A stretch of 10,746 nucleotides of DNA from Bacteroidota bacterium (lineage in GTDB: Bacteria > Bacteroidota > Bacteroidia > Bacteroidales > WCHB1-69): positions 1 through 10,746 of the forward strand of contig JAEZOU010000027.1 in NCBI GenBank assembly GCA_023413895.1, written 5' to 3'. Below, one piece after another: positions 1-6,817 of the stretch. Below the pieces are notes generated by a model, which worked only from the letters and a program-made list of their open reading frames with translations, searched no databases and was not told the DNA's origin. Every line of letters begins with the position of its first letter. Position 1 is the stretch's first letter. The position numbers and the translations under genes were made by a program.

Positions 1-2502
1 TGGTACGCCCGGGCATGCCTGTGCGGTAATGGAGGTGTCTGTAGTGTCATCGTCCTCGTTATCGCCATCGCTACCATCTCCTGAGCCACTACCCTCCTCA
101 TTGCGAATACAACGGACAGAGTAGCCGCGGTACTTGAAGCCGCTGTACCTATCCACGCTGGCGTTGCCGTAGGACAAGTGGCGGTGGTAGGCGTAGTCGC
201 TACTGCTCTGCGTAGCACTCCAGAAGTCAGCGTAGTAGCAGAAGGTGGGGTAGCTGCCGACGTAGTAGTAGCCAGCGGGACGGGCAGAGAACCCCGTAGC
301 GTTATTAGCAATGGAATTGTTCCCAACAACACAATTATCTGTACTGCTAATCCAACCCGTCTCGCTTGCCAACGCTTTGGCAATATAATCTTCATCACCA
401 CCGCACACATATTGACTCTGGCTGCTTACGTAATTTTCTAACTCTGTCCACTCTGCATCGCTCGGAACGTGCCAACCATTAGGACAAATACCTTGCACAC
501 CACTCGGGTTAGCACTGCTGCTAAGTGAACCATTCATCACTGCTGCCCAGTTGTATAGGTAACCATAATCGGAAACATTGGCACTGTTGTCATCAGGATA
601 GTAACGATAGGCGGTTGTAGAACTTACTTCCGTTCCTAATGGAATAGTAGTTCCGTTGGCGTATTTTGTTGTTTTTAGGTTCTCGCGCATCCAGCATTGC
701 TCGCCAATCTGTACGGTGTTGTACACATTGCCATCAACATCGGTTACGGTTGGTGTTCCTGGACAAGATTGTGCAGTAATGGTGGTGTCTGTAGTGTCAT
801 CGTCCTCGTTATCGCCATCGCTACCATCTCCTGAGCCACTACCCTCCTCATTGCGAACACAACGCACAGAGCAGCCGTAGAACTCTTCGGTGCTGTACTT
901 GTACACGAGGGCGCTGAAGTAGACCAAGTTGTGGGTGTAGGCGCCGTAGATATCGCCCTGCGTAGCACTCCAGAAGTAAGCGAAGCTGCCGAAGGTGCCG
1001 AAGGTGCCGACGTAGTTGCCAGCGGGACGGGCAGAGAAACCCGTAGCGTTATTAGCAATGGAATTGTTCCCAACAACACAATTATCTGTACTGCTAATCC
1101 AACCCGTCTCGCTTGCCAACGCTTTGGCAATATTACTTGTACTACTACCGCACACATATTGGCTCTGGCTGCTTACGTAATTCTCTAACTCTGTCCACTC
1201 TGCATCGCTCGGTACGTGCCAACCTGTTGGGCAAATACCTTGCACACCACTTGGGTTTGCCTCGCTGCTAGCTGAACCATTCATTACAGCGGGCCAATTG
1301 TATAGGTAACCATAATCGGAAACATTAGCGCTGTTGCCATCAGGATAGTAGCGGTAAGCGGTTGTAGAGCTTGTGGTTGTCCCCAAAGGAATAGTAGTTC
1401 CGTTGGCGTATTTTGTTGTTTTTAGGTTCTCGCGCATCCAGCATTGCTCGCCAATCTGCACGGTATTATAAACATTACCGTCAACATCGGTTACGGTTGG
1501 TGCACCTGGGCAAGGTTGTGCAGTAATGGTGGTGTCGTTGTTATCTGGGTTATCATCTCCGTCTTCATCATCACCACCGCCTTCAGAACCGCCACCGCCA
1601 TTTCCACTACCTACTGCTTGCTCAAGCGCAGCAATTCTATCTAACAGTGCTTGAAGTTGAGCTGCTGTCAAACAAGTACAATCTCCCAAAGAATCGCGGG
1701 TTAAATAGCCTGCATCGTTATTAAAGGTAGATACATTGGTAGGAACTTCGGGCAAAACTACACTATTTCCATCAGAAATTGTCAGAGTGGTTCCTGCAAT
1801 CGTCAAAGTCTGTGGTATTCCCACACCTGGTAAACCTTGTGGGCCTGCGGGACCAGTTTCACCTTGTGGACCAATAGGACCAATCTCTCCTTGAATACCT
1901 TGAGGTCCTTGCTCACCTTGCAATCCACGTTCACCTTGAGGACCCTGTGGACCTTGTGGGCCAATAGGACCTTGTGGACCAACAGGACCGGCTTCTCCCT
2001 GAATACCTTGAGGTCCTACGGGGCCTGCTTCACCCTGAGGACCTTGTGGGCCAACAGGACCAGTCTCTCCTTGCGGACCTTGTGGGCCTTCCCCATTACC
2101 CGATGCGGCAGCATAAAGAGCATACGGAACACTTAACATCTGTTGCGTGCCCGCCAACGTGTAGTTGGTGCCACCATTAACATCGGTTTCAATCTTCAAA
2201 AAGTAGGGACCGCTCGCCCAATCGATATTGGAGAAACTGCCACTAACCACTGTGCCTGCACCTATCTCCATCGTTACCAAACCATTGGCATTGGTTGCGC
2301 GGTTATGCGTTTCGCTATATACCGCACTGCCATCAGGAGAATATTGTAAAATGCTAACGCGAACGCCTACCGGCTCATTCACTACTAAGTTCCCTGCGAC
2401 ATCACGAATCACAGCTTGGTAGGAGAACTTCTCCGGAGCCTGCGCTTCTGCCACCAAAATCATAGCCATTATCGCTATGAAAAAGAGTAAAATTTTCTTC
2501 AT
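1..2502 (-). CDS. Large secreted collagen-like / tandem FISUMP-domain surface protein (C-terminus beyond left edge)
   Basis: An open frame runs from the ATG at 2502 to the left edge without a stop (834 codons visible). Residues 1-21 form a signal peptide (MKKILLFFIAIMAMI..., cleavage near AEAQ). Residues 22 to about 137 form a beta-rich domain typical of Bacteroidota fibre-like proteins (FSYQAVIRD... start, SVPYALYAAA end). Residues 139-225 are 29 uninterrupted Gly-X-Y triplets, a collagen-like stalk. A short heptad stretch (about 275-295) and a Gly/Asp-rich linker follow. FISUMP domain 1 spans about 331-551 (CPG..., QCWMRENLKT, GWHVPSDAEWTELE, GFSARPAG, FWSATQ, SVRCVRN). Domain 2 spans about 580-801, and a third unit begins at residue 830. 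Acidic DGSDGDNEDDD-type linkers separate the domains. FISUMP is a known Bacteroidota/Fibrobacter surface domain with a predicted C-type-lectin-like fold, so I infer a surface adhesin. It lies 44 bp after the T9SS-cargo gene with no clear promoter between, so an operon is likely. The anchor or sorting signal must lie off-window. Confidence 0.85.
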   Translation of the reverse strand, partial: MKKILLFFIAIMAMILVAEAQAPEKFSYQAVIRDVAGNLVVNEPVGVRVSILQYSPDGSAVYSETHNRATNANGLVTMEIGAGTVVSGSFSNIDWASGPYFLKIETDVNGGTNYTLAGTQQMLSVPYALYAAASGNGEGPQGPQGETGPVGPQGPQGEAGPVGPQGIQGEAGPVGPQGPIGPQGPQGPQGERGLQGEQGPQGIQGEIGPIGPQGETGPAGPQGLPGVGIPQTLTIAGTTLTISDGNSVVLPEVPTNVSTFNNDAGYLTRDSLGDCTCLTAAQLQALLDRIAALEQAVGSGNGGGGSEGGGDDEDGDDNPDNNDTTITAQPCPGAPTVTDVDGNVYNTVQIGEQCWMRENLKTTKYANGTTIPLGTTTSSTTAYRYYPDGNSANVSDYGYLYNWPAVMNGSASSEANPSGVQGICPTGWHVPSDAEWTELENYVSSQSQYVCGSSTSNIAKALASETGWISSTDNCVVGNNSIANNATGFSARPAGNYVGTFGTFGSFAYFWSATQGDIYGAYTHNLVYFSALVYKYSTEEFYGCSVRCVRNEEGSGSGDGSDGDNEDDDTTDTTITAQSCPGTPTVTDVDGNVYNTVQIGEQCWMRENLKTTKYANGTTIPLGTEVSSTTAYRYYPDDNSANVSDYGYLYNWAAVMNGSLSSSANPSGVQGICPNGWHVPSDAEWTELENYVSSQSQYVCGGDEDYIAKALASETGWISSTDNCVVGNNSIANNATGFSARPAGYYYVGSYPTFCYYADFWSATQSSSDYAYHRHLSYGNASVDRYSGFKYRGYSVRCIRNEEGSGSGDGSDGDNEDDDTTDTSITAQACPGVP
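121..270 (-). other. Hypervariable segment of FISUMP domain 2 (DGR variable-region-like)
   Basis: This covers 50 codons (residues 745-794) between the same constant blocks as the segment at 871-1017, with one extra codon near its start. The encoded residues are rich in Tyr, Ser, Gly, Asp and His, typical of ligand-facing diversified positions. On the coding 5' side the two copies agree at 113 of 114 bases, and on the 3' side at 87 of 90, so the divergence has abrupt borders. Confidence 0.6.
871..1017 (-). other. Hypervariable segment of FISUMP domain 1 (DGR variable-region-like)
   Basis: This covers 49 codons (residues 496-544), bounded by the constant GFSARPAG block and the constant SVRC block. 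Most codons end in C (NNC), with a fixed framework of Ala, FWSATQ, Leu and Val codons. I hand-aligned it to 121-270: 28 of 49 codon pairs differ, with 40 substitutions, 38 of them at codon positions 1 or 2, and none synonymous. This matches adenine-directed mutagenesis of AAC/AAT/AAG template codons as known for DGRs. No template repeat or reverse transcriptase is visible here. Confidence 0.6.
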
Positions 2503-2546
2503 AATTGGTTGTTTTTATTTATAAATATCTGATTATCAAAATTTCA

Positions 2547-3032
2547 CTATTCTCTTACCTTTATCACCTTAAAACTCTTCATCAGCTGTTTTGCACGGTA
2601 AAGGTTTACAAAATAGGTTCCTGTTGCATAACGGGTCAAATCTAACTCCGTCCGAAACTCCGTAACCGTTTTTCTATCCAAAAACTTGCCGTTGGCATCA
2701 AAAATGCGGCACTCCAAACCTGTCAACTCGTAATTATCGCTGAGCGAGAGTGTTAGGTAATTGGTGGTCGGATTGGGGTAGATGGTTGCCGAAAGGGTGA
2801 TGTCGGGATAATCATCAACGCCCACCACCGAAACTTGGTAGGTTTGTTGCACACCTTCCGCAATGGAATGGTTGCCATCGGAAACGGTTTGCACTGCAAT
2901 CTGCCCTACCGTAAAACTCACGCTGCCCGAAGCCCCTGAGATGTCGCCGCCTGCGGTTGCAATCGTCTCCTGCGCCATTACAGAAACGGCAACGAAAGAA
3001 AGCAGAAAAAACATTGTAAAAACTCTTTTCAT
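2547..3032 (-). CDS. Small secreted protein with T9SS type A sorting domain
   Basis: The protein is 161 aa from the ATG at 3032. Residues 1-21 are a signal peptide (MKRVFTMFFLLSF..., cleavage after VMAQ). A short beta domain follows (GGDISGASGSVSFTVGQIAVQT...AEGVQQTYQVSVVG), a pattern common in Bacteroidota secreted proteins. About the last 80 residues form a T9SS type A C-terminal domain: YPNPTTNYLTLSL, then CRIFDANGKFL, then LDLTRYATGTYFVNLY, ending KSFKVIKV. It should therefore cross the outer membrane by T9SS and be released or anchored at the surface. A longer frame opens at 3086, but that ATG falls inside a good -7 box (3084-3091), and the 3032 start places the signal peptide at the N-terminus. 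It precedes the collagen/FISUMP gene by 44 bp, probably in one operon. Its specific function is unknown. Confidence 0.85.
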   Translation of the reverse strand: MKRVFTMFFLLSFVAVSVMAQETIATAGGDISGASGSVSFTVGQIAVQTVSDGNHSIAEGVQQTYQVSVVGVDDYPDITLSATIYPNPTTNYLTLSLSDNYELTGLECRIFDANGKFLDRKTVTEFRTELDLTRYATGTYFVNLYRAKQLMKSFKVIKVRE

Positions 3033-3083
3033 AATAAGTATGTAGGTTAATAAATACACAAATAAAAAGTTACCAAATCTGCG

Positions 3084-3091
3084 CAAAATTA
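3084..3091 (-). promoter_or_regulatory. Putative Bacteroidota -7 box for the secreted-protein operon
   Basis: The minus strand reads TAATTTTG, a full match to TAnnTTTG, followed by GCGC. It lies about 52 nt upstream of the ATG at 3032 in AT-rich DNA. No clear -33 TTTG is seen. It supports 3032 over 3086 as the start. Confidence 0.45.
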
Positions 3092-3253
3092 GTGTAAATA
3101 TTAAAGTAAATAATCAATATAATTATTAACGATTATTTAAATTTAGGGATGAATAAAACACTAATTGTAAGATAATTACACAGAAAGAGATAGAAAAACT
3201 TTACTTTTTTACATTAAATTTAAATTTTCAAATTTAGAAGCTAATGAAGAAAA

Positions 3254-3745
3254 TCAGAGTATCTTAAGGGCTATAGCAGCACACGCCTCCGCATCGGCCA
3301 ATGCGTGGTGGTGGTTTTCTAAGTGATAACCGCAAATCTCCGAAATCGTATTCAACCGATGATTTGGAACTTGCTTAAACACTCTCCGTGCTGCAATCAG
3401 TGTGCAATAAAATGGATAATTGGGGTAACTCATTCCATACGACCGGAACACTGATTTCAAGCAAGTTTCATCAAACATCTTGTTGTGCGCCACCAATGGC
3501 AAATCCTCAATCTTAGGTTCAATCTCTCTCCACACCTCAGGAAAAGTGGGCGCTGTGTCAGTATCCTCACGAGACAATCCATGCACATTCTGACAAACTT
3601 CCCAATAATAATTGGGCGTTGGGCGAATCAACGAATAGTAGGAATCTACAATCTCTCCATCTTTTACCACTACAATCCCAACGCTACAAACACTCGAACG
3701 ATGTTGGTTGGCTGTCTCAAAATCTATGGCGACAAAATCCTTCAT
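3254..3745 (-). CDS. DEDDh 3'-5' exonuclease (DnaQ / DNA polymerase III epsilon-like)
   Basis: The protein is 163 aa from the ATG at 3745 (MKDFVAIDFETANQ). All DEDDh active-site elements are visible: Asp8 and Glu10 in the ExoI motif (AIDFET), Asp92 in the ExoII motif (LVAHNKMFDETCL), and His146 and Asp151 in the ExoIII motif (HHALADAEA). These acidic residues bind the two metal ions for hydrolysis of DNA or RNA 3' ends. At this length it is a stand-alone exonuclease domain with no BRCT or helicase part. It may act in proofreading, repair or RNA processing; the sequence does not decide which. An upstream in-frame ATG at 3781 would precede a -7 box at 3768-3775 and is unlikely. The gene is divergent from ccsA and followed by about 220 bp of AT-rich DNA before the next gene on its strand. 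Confidence 0.88.
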   Translation of the reverse strand: MKDFVAIDFETANQHRSSVCSVGIVVVKDGEIVDSYYSLIRPTPNYYWEVCQNVHGLSREDTDTAPTFPEVWREIEPKIEDLPLVAHNKMFDETCLKSVFRSYGMSYPNYPFYCTLIAARRVFKQVPNHRLNTISEICGYHLENHHHALADAEACAAIALKIL

Positions 3746-3767
3746 AAAAATCATTTTATTCAGATTG

Positions 3768-3775
3768 CAAAAATA
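3768..3775 (-). promoter_or_regulatory. Putative -7 box for the exonuclease gene
   Basis: The minus strand reads TATTTTTG followed by C, about 23 nt before the ATG at 3745. It fits the Bacteroidota TAnnTTTG consensus. A -33 element is not clear. Confidence 0.45.
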
Positions 3776-3866
3776 ACACAAAACTATGAATTTCTAATGC
3801 ACAAAGTAAGGTTGCTAATGTTTTTTTCTATAAGAGAAAATCATTAAATGCAAAATTGAAAAATAT

Positions 3867-3874
3867 TATCTTTG
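3867..3874 (+). promoter_or_regulatory. Putative -7 box for ccsA
   Basis: TATCTTTG followed by CAAAC matches TAnnTTTG and ends 26 nt before the ATG at 3901. It lies inside the extension that a TTG start at 3856 would translate, which argues for the ATG at 3901. Confidence 0.5.
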
Positions 3875-3900
3875 CAAACAGAATTTTTACCTCTTTAGTT

Positions 3901-6087
3901 ATGGAAAAATGGCACAAAATAATCTGGTTCTTCCTTCTAATACTATTAGCTGGAAGTACAATTATGGGAAGATTTTATGCCGATTCACAACGTATTCTTA
4001 TTCCTATTATTCTCGTTATTTCTCTGATTTTAAACATTCTATCTATTATTATTTCCCATAAGCAAAAGAGTTCTATTCGCAATTTTGTAGGCCGCATTGC
4101 TCTTCTTTGTATCATTTTAGGATTATTTACAACACACTTTACTGCTCAACGAGGAATTTGCTTTTTACAGCAAGATTGTCCTAATGACCATTTTATTGAA
4201 ACTGAATTACAAACAGAACAAATATTTCCATTTTCTGTTACAGCAACAACTATCGATTCAAAAGCCTTTCACAACAATAAAATCACTAATAATCAATCAA
4301 TTATTCTAAAATTTCAGGATTCATCAGGAGAAATTGACAATCAAACCATTTCCTTCAATAAAATTGCCAAAAAAAAGAACTACAGATTCTATTTCAAATC
4401 TTTTCGATCTCCCAACACTGTTGTTTTACAAGTAGTGCACGACCCGTTAGGCATTGGAATGACATACATTGGTTACTTATTACTACTGCTTGCGTTTTTC
4501 CTCTCCATTTGTCACAAAAAAAGCTATTTTCGTCAATTAATTTCCCAAAATAAGATTCTCAAACCACTCTCTATATTCACCTTTCTACTTGCGACAACAA
4601 TCCCCCACATTTATGCAAATGACTCATCAAAAACTGAAACTTTATCGAAAGAAAAAGCTAAAAAATTCTGTGAGATTTTCGTAAATCATAGCAATAGAAT
4701 CTGTCCTTTACAGACTATGGCTCACGATTTTACACTCACAGTTTATGGTCATAAAAAATACAAAAATTATAGTGCAGAACAAATTTTATGCGGTTATTTT
4801 TTCTTTCCAAACGATTGGAAAGATGAACCGACTATCAAAATTGATAAATTCACAAAGAAGATTATCAATAATTCTAGTAAATATGCTTCGTTAGCGCAAC
4901 TGCTACAACCCCATAATCGAGCAGCGATTACTCGCGCATTAGATTCGCTTCCTACATCAAGCAAAGAGTATAAAAAAATGATGGCTACAGAGGAAAAAAT
5001 CCTTCTAATAGCACAACTTTGTAGTGGAGAACTTTTCAAGATTTTCCCAATTACTGATAATACCGGAAAAATATCTTGGGTAACGCCTTCTCACCCTCTT
5101 CCCGATCATCTTTCTGAACAAGAAATTCTCTTTATCCGGAAAGGCTTAGAATATGCAAAAATAGTTAATCTTCAAGATGAGGTAAACGAATTTAACACAC
5201 TAATAAACAATATATTAGTATATCAAAGAAGAAACGCCCAAAACGCACTTCCATCATCATTCAAAATCCAATCAGAAAGGTGGTACAATCGAATTCAGCT
5301 TAGCAAAGAAATTGCTATTATCATTATTGTTATTGGAATTATATTTGTCTTAACGTTATTAAGAAAACATCATTTTGCTTCAAAAAGGATACCACTTATT
5401 ATAACGATATTTTTGCTTACAACGTTTCTTTATCTTATGCTTCTATTTTCACTTCGGTGGATTATCTCTGGTTCAATACCGATAAGTAACGGCTACGAAA
5501 CGATGTTATTTTTAGCACTATGTTTCTCAATAAGTTCTGTAATATCAATAAGAAAATCATCACTTTTTGCTTCAATAAGTACACTTTTGATTGGTTTTTC
5601 ACTTCTAACCGCAACATTAGCTTACAATTCGTCAATTACACAACTCACCTCTATTTTAGATTCCCCTTGGCTCAGCGTCCACGTTACCACCATTATGATT
5701 TCATACACATTATTCGGACTTATCACTCTCAATAGCATCGTAGCATTATATATCCTTTGGAGAAGGGCAGATTTCACATTTCTAACATATACACAAAGGG
5801 ACAATCTCCTCCTCCTCTACCCTGCTATATGGTTATTAGTTATAGGCATAATTTTAGGTTCGATATGGGCCAATCAATCGTGGGGAAGTTATTGGTCGTG
5901 GGATCCCAAAGAGGTGTGGGCATTGATTTCGGCTTTGGTCTATTTATATCCTTTACAAAGTCCACTGAAAGAGGTTACAAACGCCAAGAAATGCCATTTG
6001 TATTTATCATTTGCATTTTTTGCCATTTTATTTACCTATTTTGGAGTAAACCATCTATTAGGAGGCTTGCATAGTTATGTTCAGTAA
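3901..6087 (+). CDS. ccsA: Cytochrome c biogenesis protein CcsA/CcsBA (system II heme lyase, ResB-ResC fusion type)
   Basis: This is a 728-aa multi-pass inner-membrane protein. The N-terminal part has several membrane helices (about 8-25, 33-50, 65-85 and near 190-205) and a ResB-like region (VVHDPLG...). A large periplasmic segment follows, with the NRICPLQTMAHD and SAEQILCGYFFFP blocks seen in Bacteroidota CcsBA. The C-terminal half is a CcsA/ResC domain with many helices, the tryptophan-rich heme-handling motif WGSYWSWDPKEVWAL (from W661), and the terminal GVNHLLGGLHSY. His594 (SVHVTTIMISY) and His724 (LHSY) are the likely heme ligands. Function by family: it exports heme and attaches it to CXXCH apocytochromes in the periplasm. 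In Bacteroidales such genes often serve the NrfHA nitrite reductase, but no nrf gene is present here. I chose the ATG over the TTG at 3856 because a -7 box sits between them. A strong terminator follows. Confidence 0.92.
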   Translation: MEKWHKIIWFFLLILLAGSTIMGRFYADSQRILIPIILVISLILNILSIIISHKQKSSIRNFVGRIALLCIILGLFTTHFTAQRGICFLQQDCPNDHFIETELQTEQIFPFSVTATTIDSKAFHNNKITNNQSIILKFQDSSGEIDNQTISFNKIAKKKNYRFYFKSFRSPNTVVLQVVHDPLGIGMTYIGYLLLLLAFFLSICHKKSYFRQLISQNKILKPLSIFTFLLATTIPHIYANDSSKTETLSKEKAKKFCEIFVNHSNRICPLQTMAHDFTLTVYGHKKYKNYSAEQILCGYFFFPNDWKDEPTIKIDKFTKKIINNSSKYASLAQLLQPHNRAAITRALDSLPTSSKEYKKMMATEEKILLIAQLCSGELFKIFPITDNTGKISWVTPSHPLPDHLSEQEILFIRKGLEYAKIVNLQDEVNEFNTLINNILVYQRRNAQNALPSSFKIQSERWYNRIQLSKEIAIIIIVIGIIFVLTLLRKHHFASKRIPLIITIFLLTTFLYLMLLFSLRWIISGSIPISNGYETMLFLALCFSISSVISIRKSSLFASISTLLIGFSLLTATLAYNSSITQLTSILDSPWLSVHVTTIMISYTLFGLITLNSIVALYILWRRADFTFLTYTQRDNLLLLYPAIWLLVIGIILGSIWANQSWGSYWSWDPKEVWALISALVYLYPLQSPLKEVTNAKKCHLYLSFAFFAILFTYFGVNHLLGGLHSYVQ

Positions 6088-6107
6088 GCGATAGAGGATA
6101 TAACAAA

Positions 6108-6138
6108 AAAGACACTCACAAAAAGTAAGTGTCTTTTG
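6108..6138. terminator. Bidirectional-looking intrinsic terminator after ccsA
   Basis: Arms AAAAGACACT (6108-6117) and AGTGTCTTTT (6129-6138) pair perfectly over 10 bp around an 11-nt loop. The right arm ends in a T-run and the left arm begins with an A-run, so it can end transcription from ccsA and also from the minus-strand tRNA side. Confidence 0.85.
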
Positions 6139-6143
6139 TTTGT

Positions 6144-6190
6144 GGGAGCAATAGGAGTCGAACCTATGACCCTCTGCTTGTAAGGCAGAT
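6144..6190 (-). pseudogene. 3' part of a tRNA-Val(UAC) gene; likely attachment-site remnant
   Basis: Read on the minus strand, this contains an anticodon stem TCTGC/GCAGA with a UAC anticodon (CTTACAA-type loop), a variable loop, a T-arm ATAGG-TTCGACT-CCTAT and the acceptor 3' strand TGCTCCC plus A, roughly tRNA positions 26-73. The acceptor 5' strand and the D-arm are absent: the DNA to the right is AT-rich and does not resemble them. Such 3' tRNA pieces are the usual footprint of tyrosine-recombinase integration at a tRNA gene. The displaced 3' end stays beside the old flank (ccsA), and the element extends toward the missing side (right). A plain deletion is the alternative. Confidence 0.75.
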
Positions 6191-6276
6191 TATTTCATTT
6201 GTTATTATTATTTTTTATTTTTGCAAATCGATTGTAACTACTGGATAATAAGATATTTGTATAAAAAATGTTTTAG

Positions 6277-6534
6277 ATTACTTCAGAAGGTTTATGGCTA
6301 GTTACGGGCCCAACTACTTTGGGTGCGGTAAAAACAGAGTTCTCTAAATTTGGCGATCTCCTAGAGAAGGCCAAAAAGAACATTGACACGGCCTCGGAGA
6401 CTATCGAGCAACTACAGGGTAGACGTACAAAAGCAATAAATCGTAAACTTCGTGATATCGAAGCCCTGCCTACGGATCAAGCAGCTACACTCTTACCATA
6501 CATGAATGACGAAAGTGTTTTGGACGATGACTAA
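6277..6534 (+). pseudogene. rmuC: Decayed 3' remnant of rmuC (DNA recombination protein RmuC)
   Basis: The frame opens after a TAG at 6274 and encodes LVTGPTTL, then GAVKTEFSKFGDLLEKAKK, then RTKAINRKLRDIEALP, ending in an acidic tail (TAA at 6532-6534). These are hallmark blocks from the C-terminal part of RmuC, a predicted nuclease-like protein that limits inversion at inverted repeats. In the family, GPTTL is followed by a segment of roughly 25-30 residues (ALLNSLQMGFRTL... to the EVW region) before GAVKTEF. Here the two blocks are fused, so there appears to be an internal in-frame deletion as well as loss of the whole N-terminal part. No good start codon exists; the only possible one is a TTG at 6319. 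The assignment rests on recalled family motifs. It is non-functional as RmuC. Confidence 0.7.
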
Positions 6535-6636
6535 TAGTTTTCATTGAATCAATACCCTACGGTATATGTCATTACAAAGTATACATGACGAAATTGCTTT
6601 GGGGGATAAAATGTTGTGTGTTATGGAGGCGAAAAT

Positions 6637-6692
6637 AGTTCTCTTAAAGTAGGAGCGTTTCAAGAGAGCTTCAAGAGAACTTTAAGAGAAGT
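6637..6692. repeat. Three tandem 11-bp repeats with an inverted partner
   Basis: Three consecutive 11-mers occur: TTCAAGAGAGC (6659-6669), TTCAAGAGAAC (6670-6680) and TTTAAGAGAAG (6681-6691). An inverted copy, AGTTCTCTTAAAGT at 6637-6650, pairs with ACTTTAAGAGAAGT at 6679-6692 at 13 of 14 positions. It could be a protein-binding array (for example recombinase arm sites or iterons) or an RNA hairpin. No gene lies over it. Confidence 0.6.
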
Positions 6693-6785
6693 TTGTTTAT
6701 GAGTCGTTGATAATCAATAAGATTGGAATGTGGCTCCTTTGTTGTAAAAGTTATAGAAAAGTATACCAAGTAAAGGTTTTTCTAC

Positions 6786-6817
6786 ATGACGGGCAGGATT
6801 ATTCTCCAGCCCGTCAT
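6786..6817 (-). terminator. Inverted repeat, probable terminator of the 73-aa gene
   Basis: ATGACGGGC (6786-6794) and GCCCGTCAT (6809-6817) are perfect 9-bp arms around a 14-nt loop, 24 bp past the stop of the minus-strand gene at 6842. There is no long T-run after it on the minus strand, so an operator is also possible. Confidence 0.5.

Larger units (their letters stand above)
1..1512 (-). repeat. Tandem FISUMP-encoding DNA repeats (period 747-750 bp)
   Basis: The Cys codon opening each FISUMP unit lies at 1510-1512, 763-765 and 13-15, giving periods of 747 and 750 bp, both in frame. The two complete units are near-identical at DNA level. For example, 31-120 versus 781-870 differs at 3 of 90 bases, and 271-384 versus 1018-1131 at 1 of 114. 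Two internal islands (121-270 versus 871-1017, and 385-399 versus 1132-1146) are strongly divergent. The linker before the first unit differs from the linkers before the second and third, which are copies of each other. This suggests recent duplication of a domain-plus-linker unit. Confidence 0.9.

Noticed and set aside
178..1188. Plus-strand open frames at 178-441 and 931-1188 with similar protein sequences
   Set aside because: They are antisense shadows of the two FISUMP repeats; their similarity only reflects the duplicated minus-strand domain.
1828..2088. Short repeats resembling a CRISPR array or minisatellite
   Set aside because: The period is 9 bp-like and variable, it follows Gly-X-Y codons in frame, and no spacers of constant length exist.
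1837..2136. Plus-strand frame encoding LRTLWTNRT-type repeats
   Set aside because: It is the complement of the collagen Gly-X-Y codons; the minus frame is the continuous, signal-peptide-bearing gene.
3033..3086. Upstream ATG (3086) for the T9SS protein
   Set aside because: It lies in a -7 box and would put 18 residues ahead of a typical signal peptide.
3856..3900. Upstream TTG start for the CcsA gene
   Set aside because: A -7 promoter box lies inside this stretch, and the ATG at 3901 gives a normal N-terminus leading into the first membrane helix.
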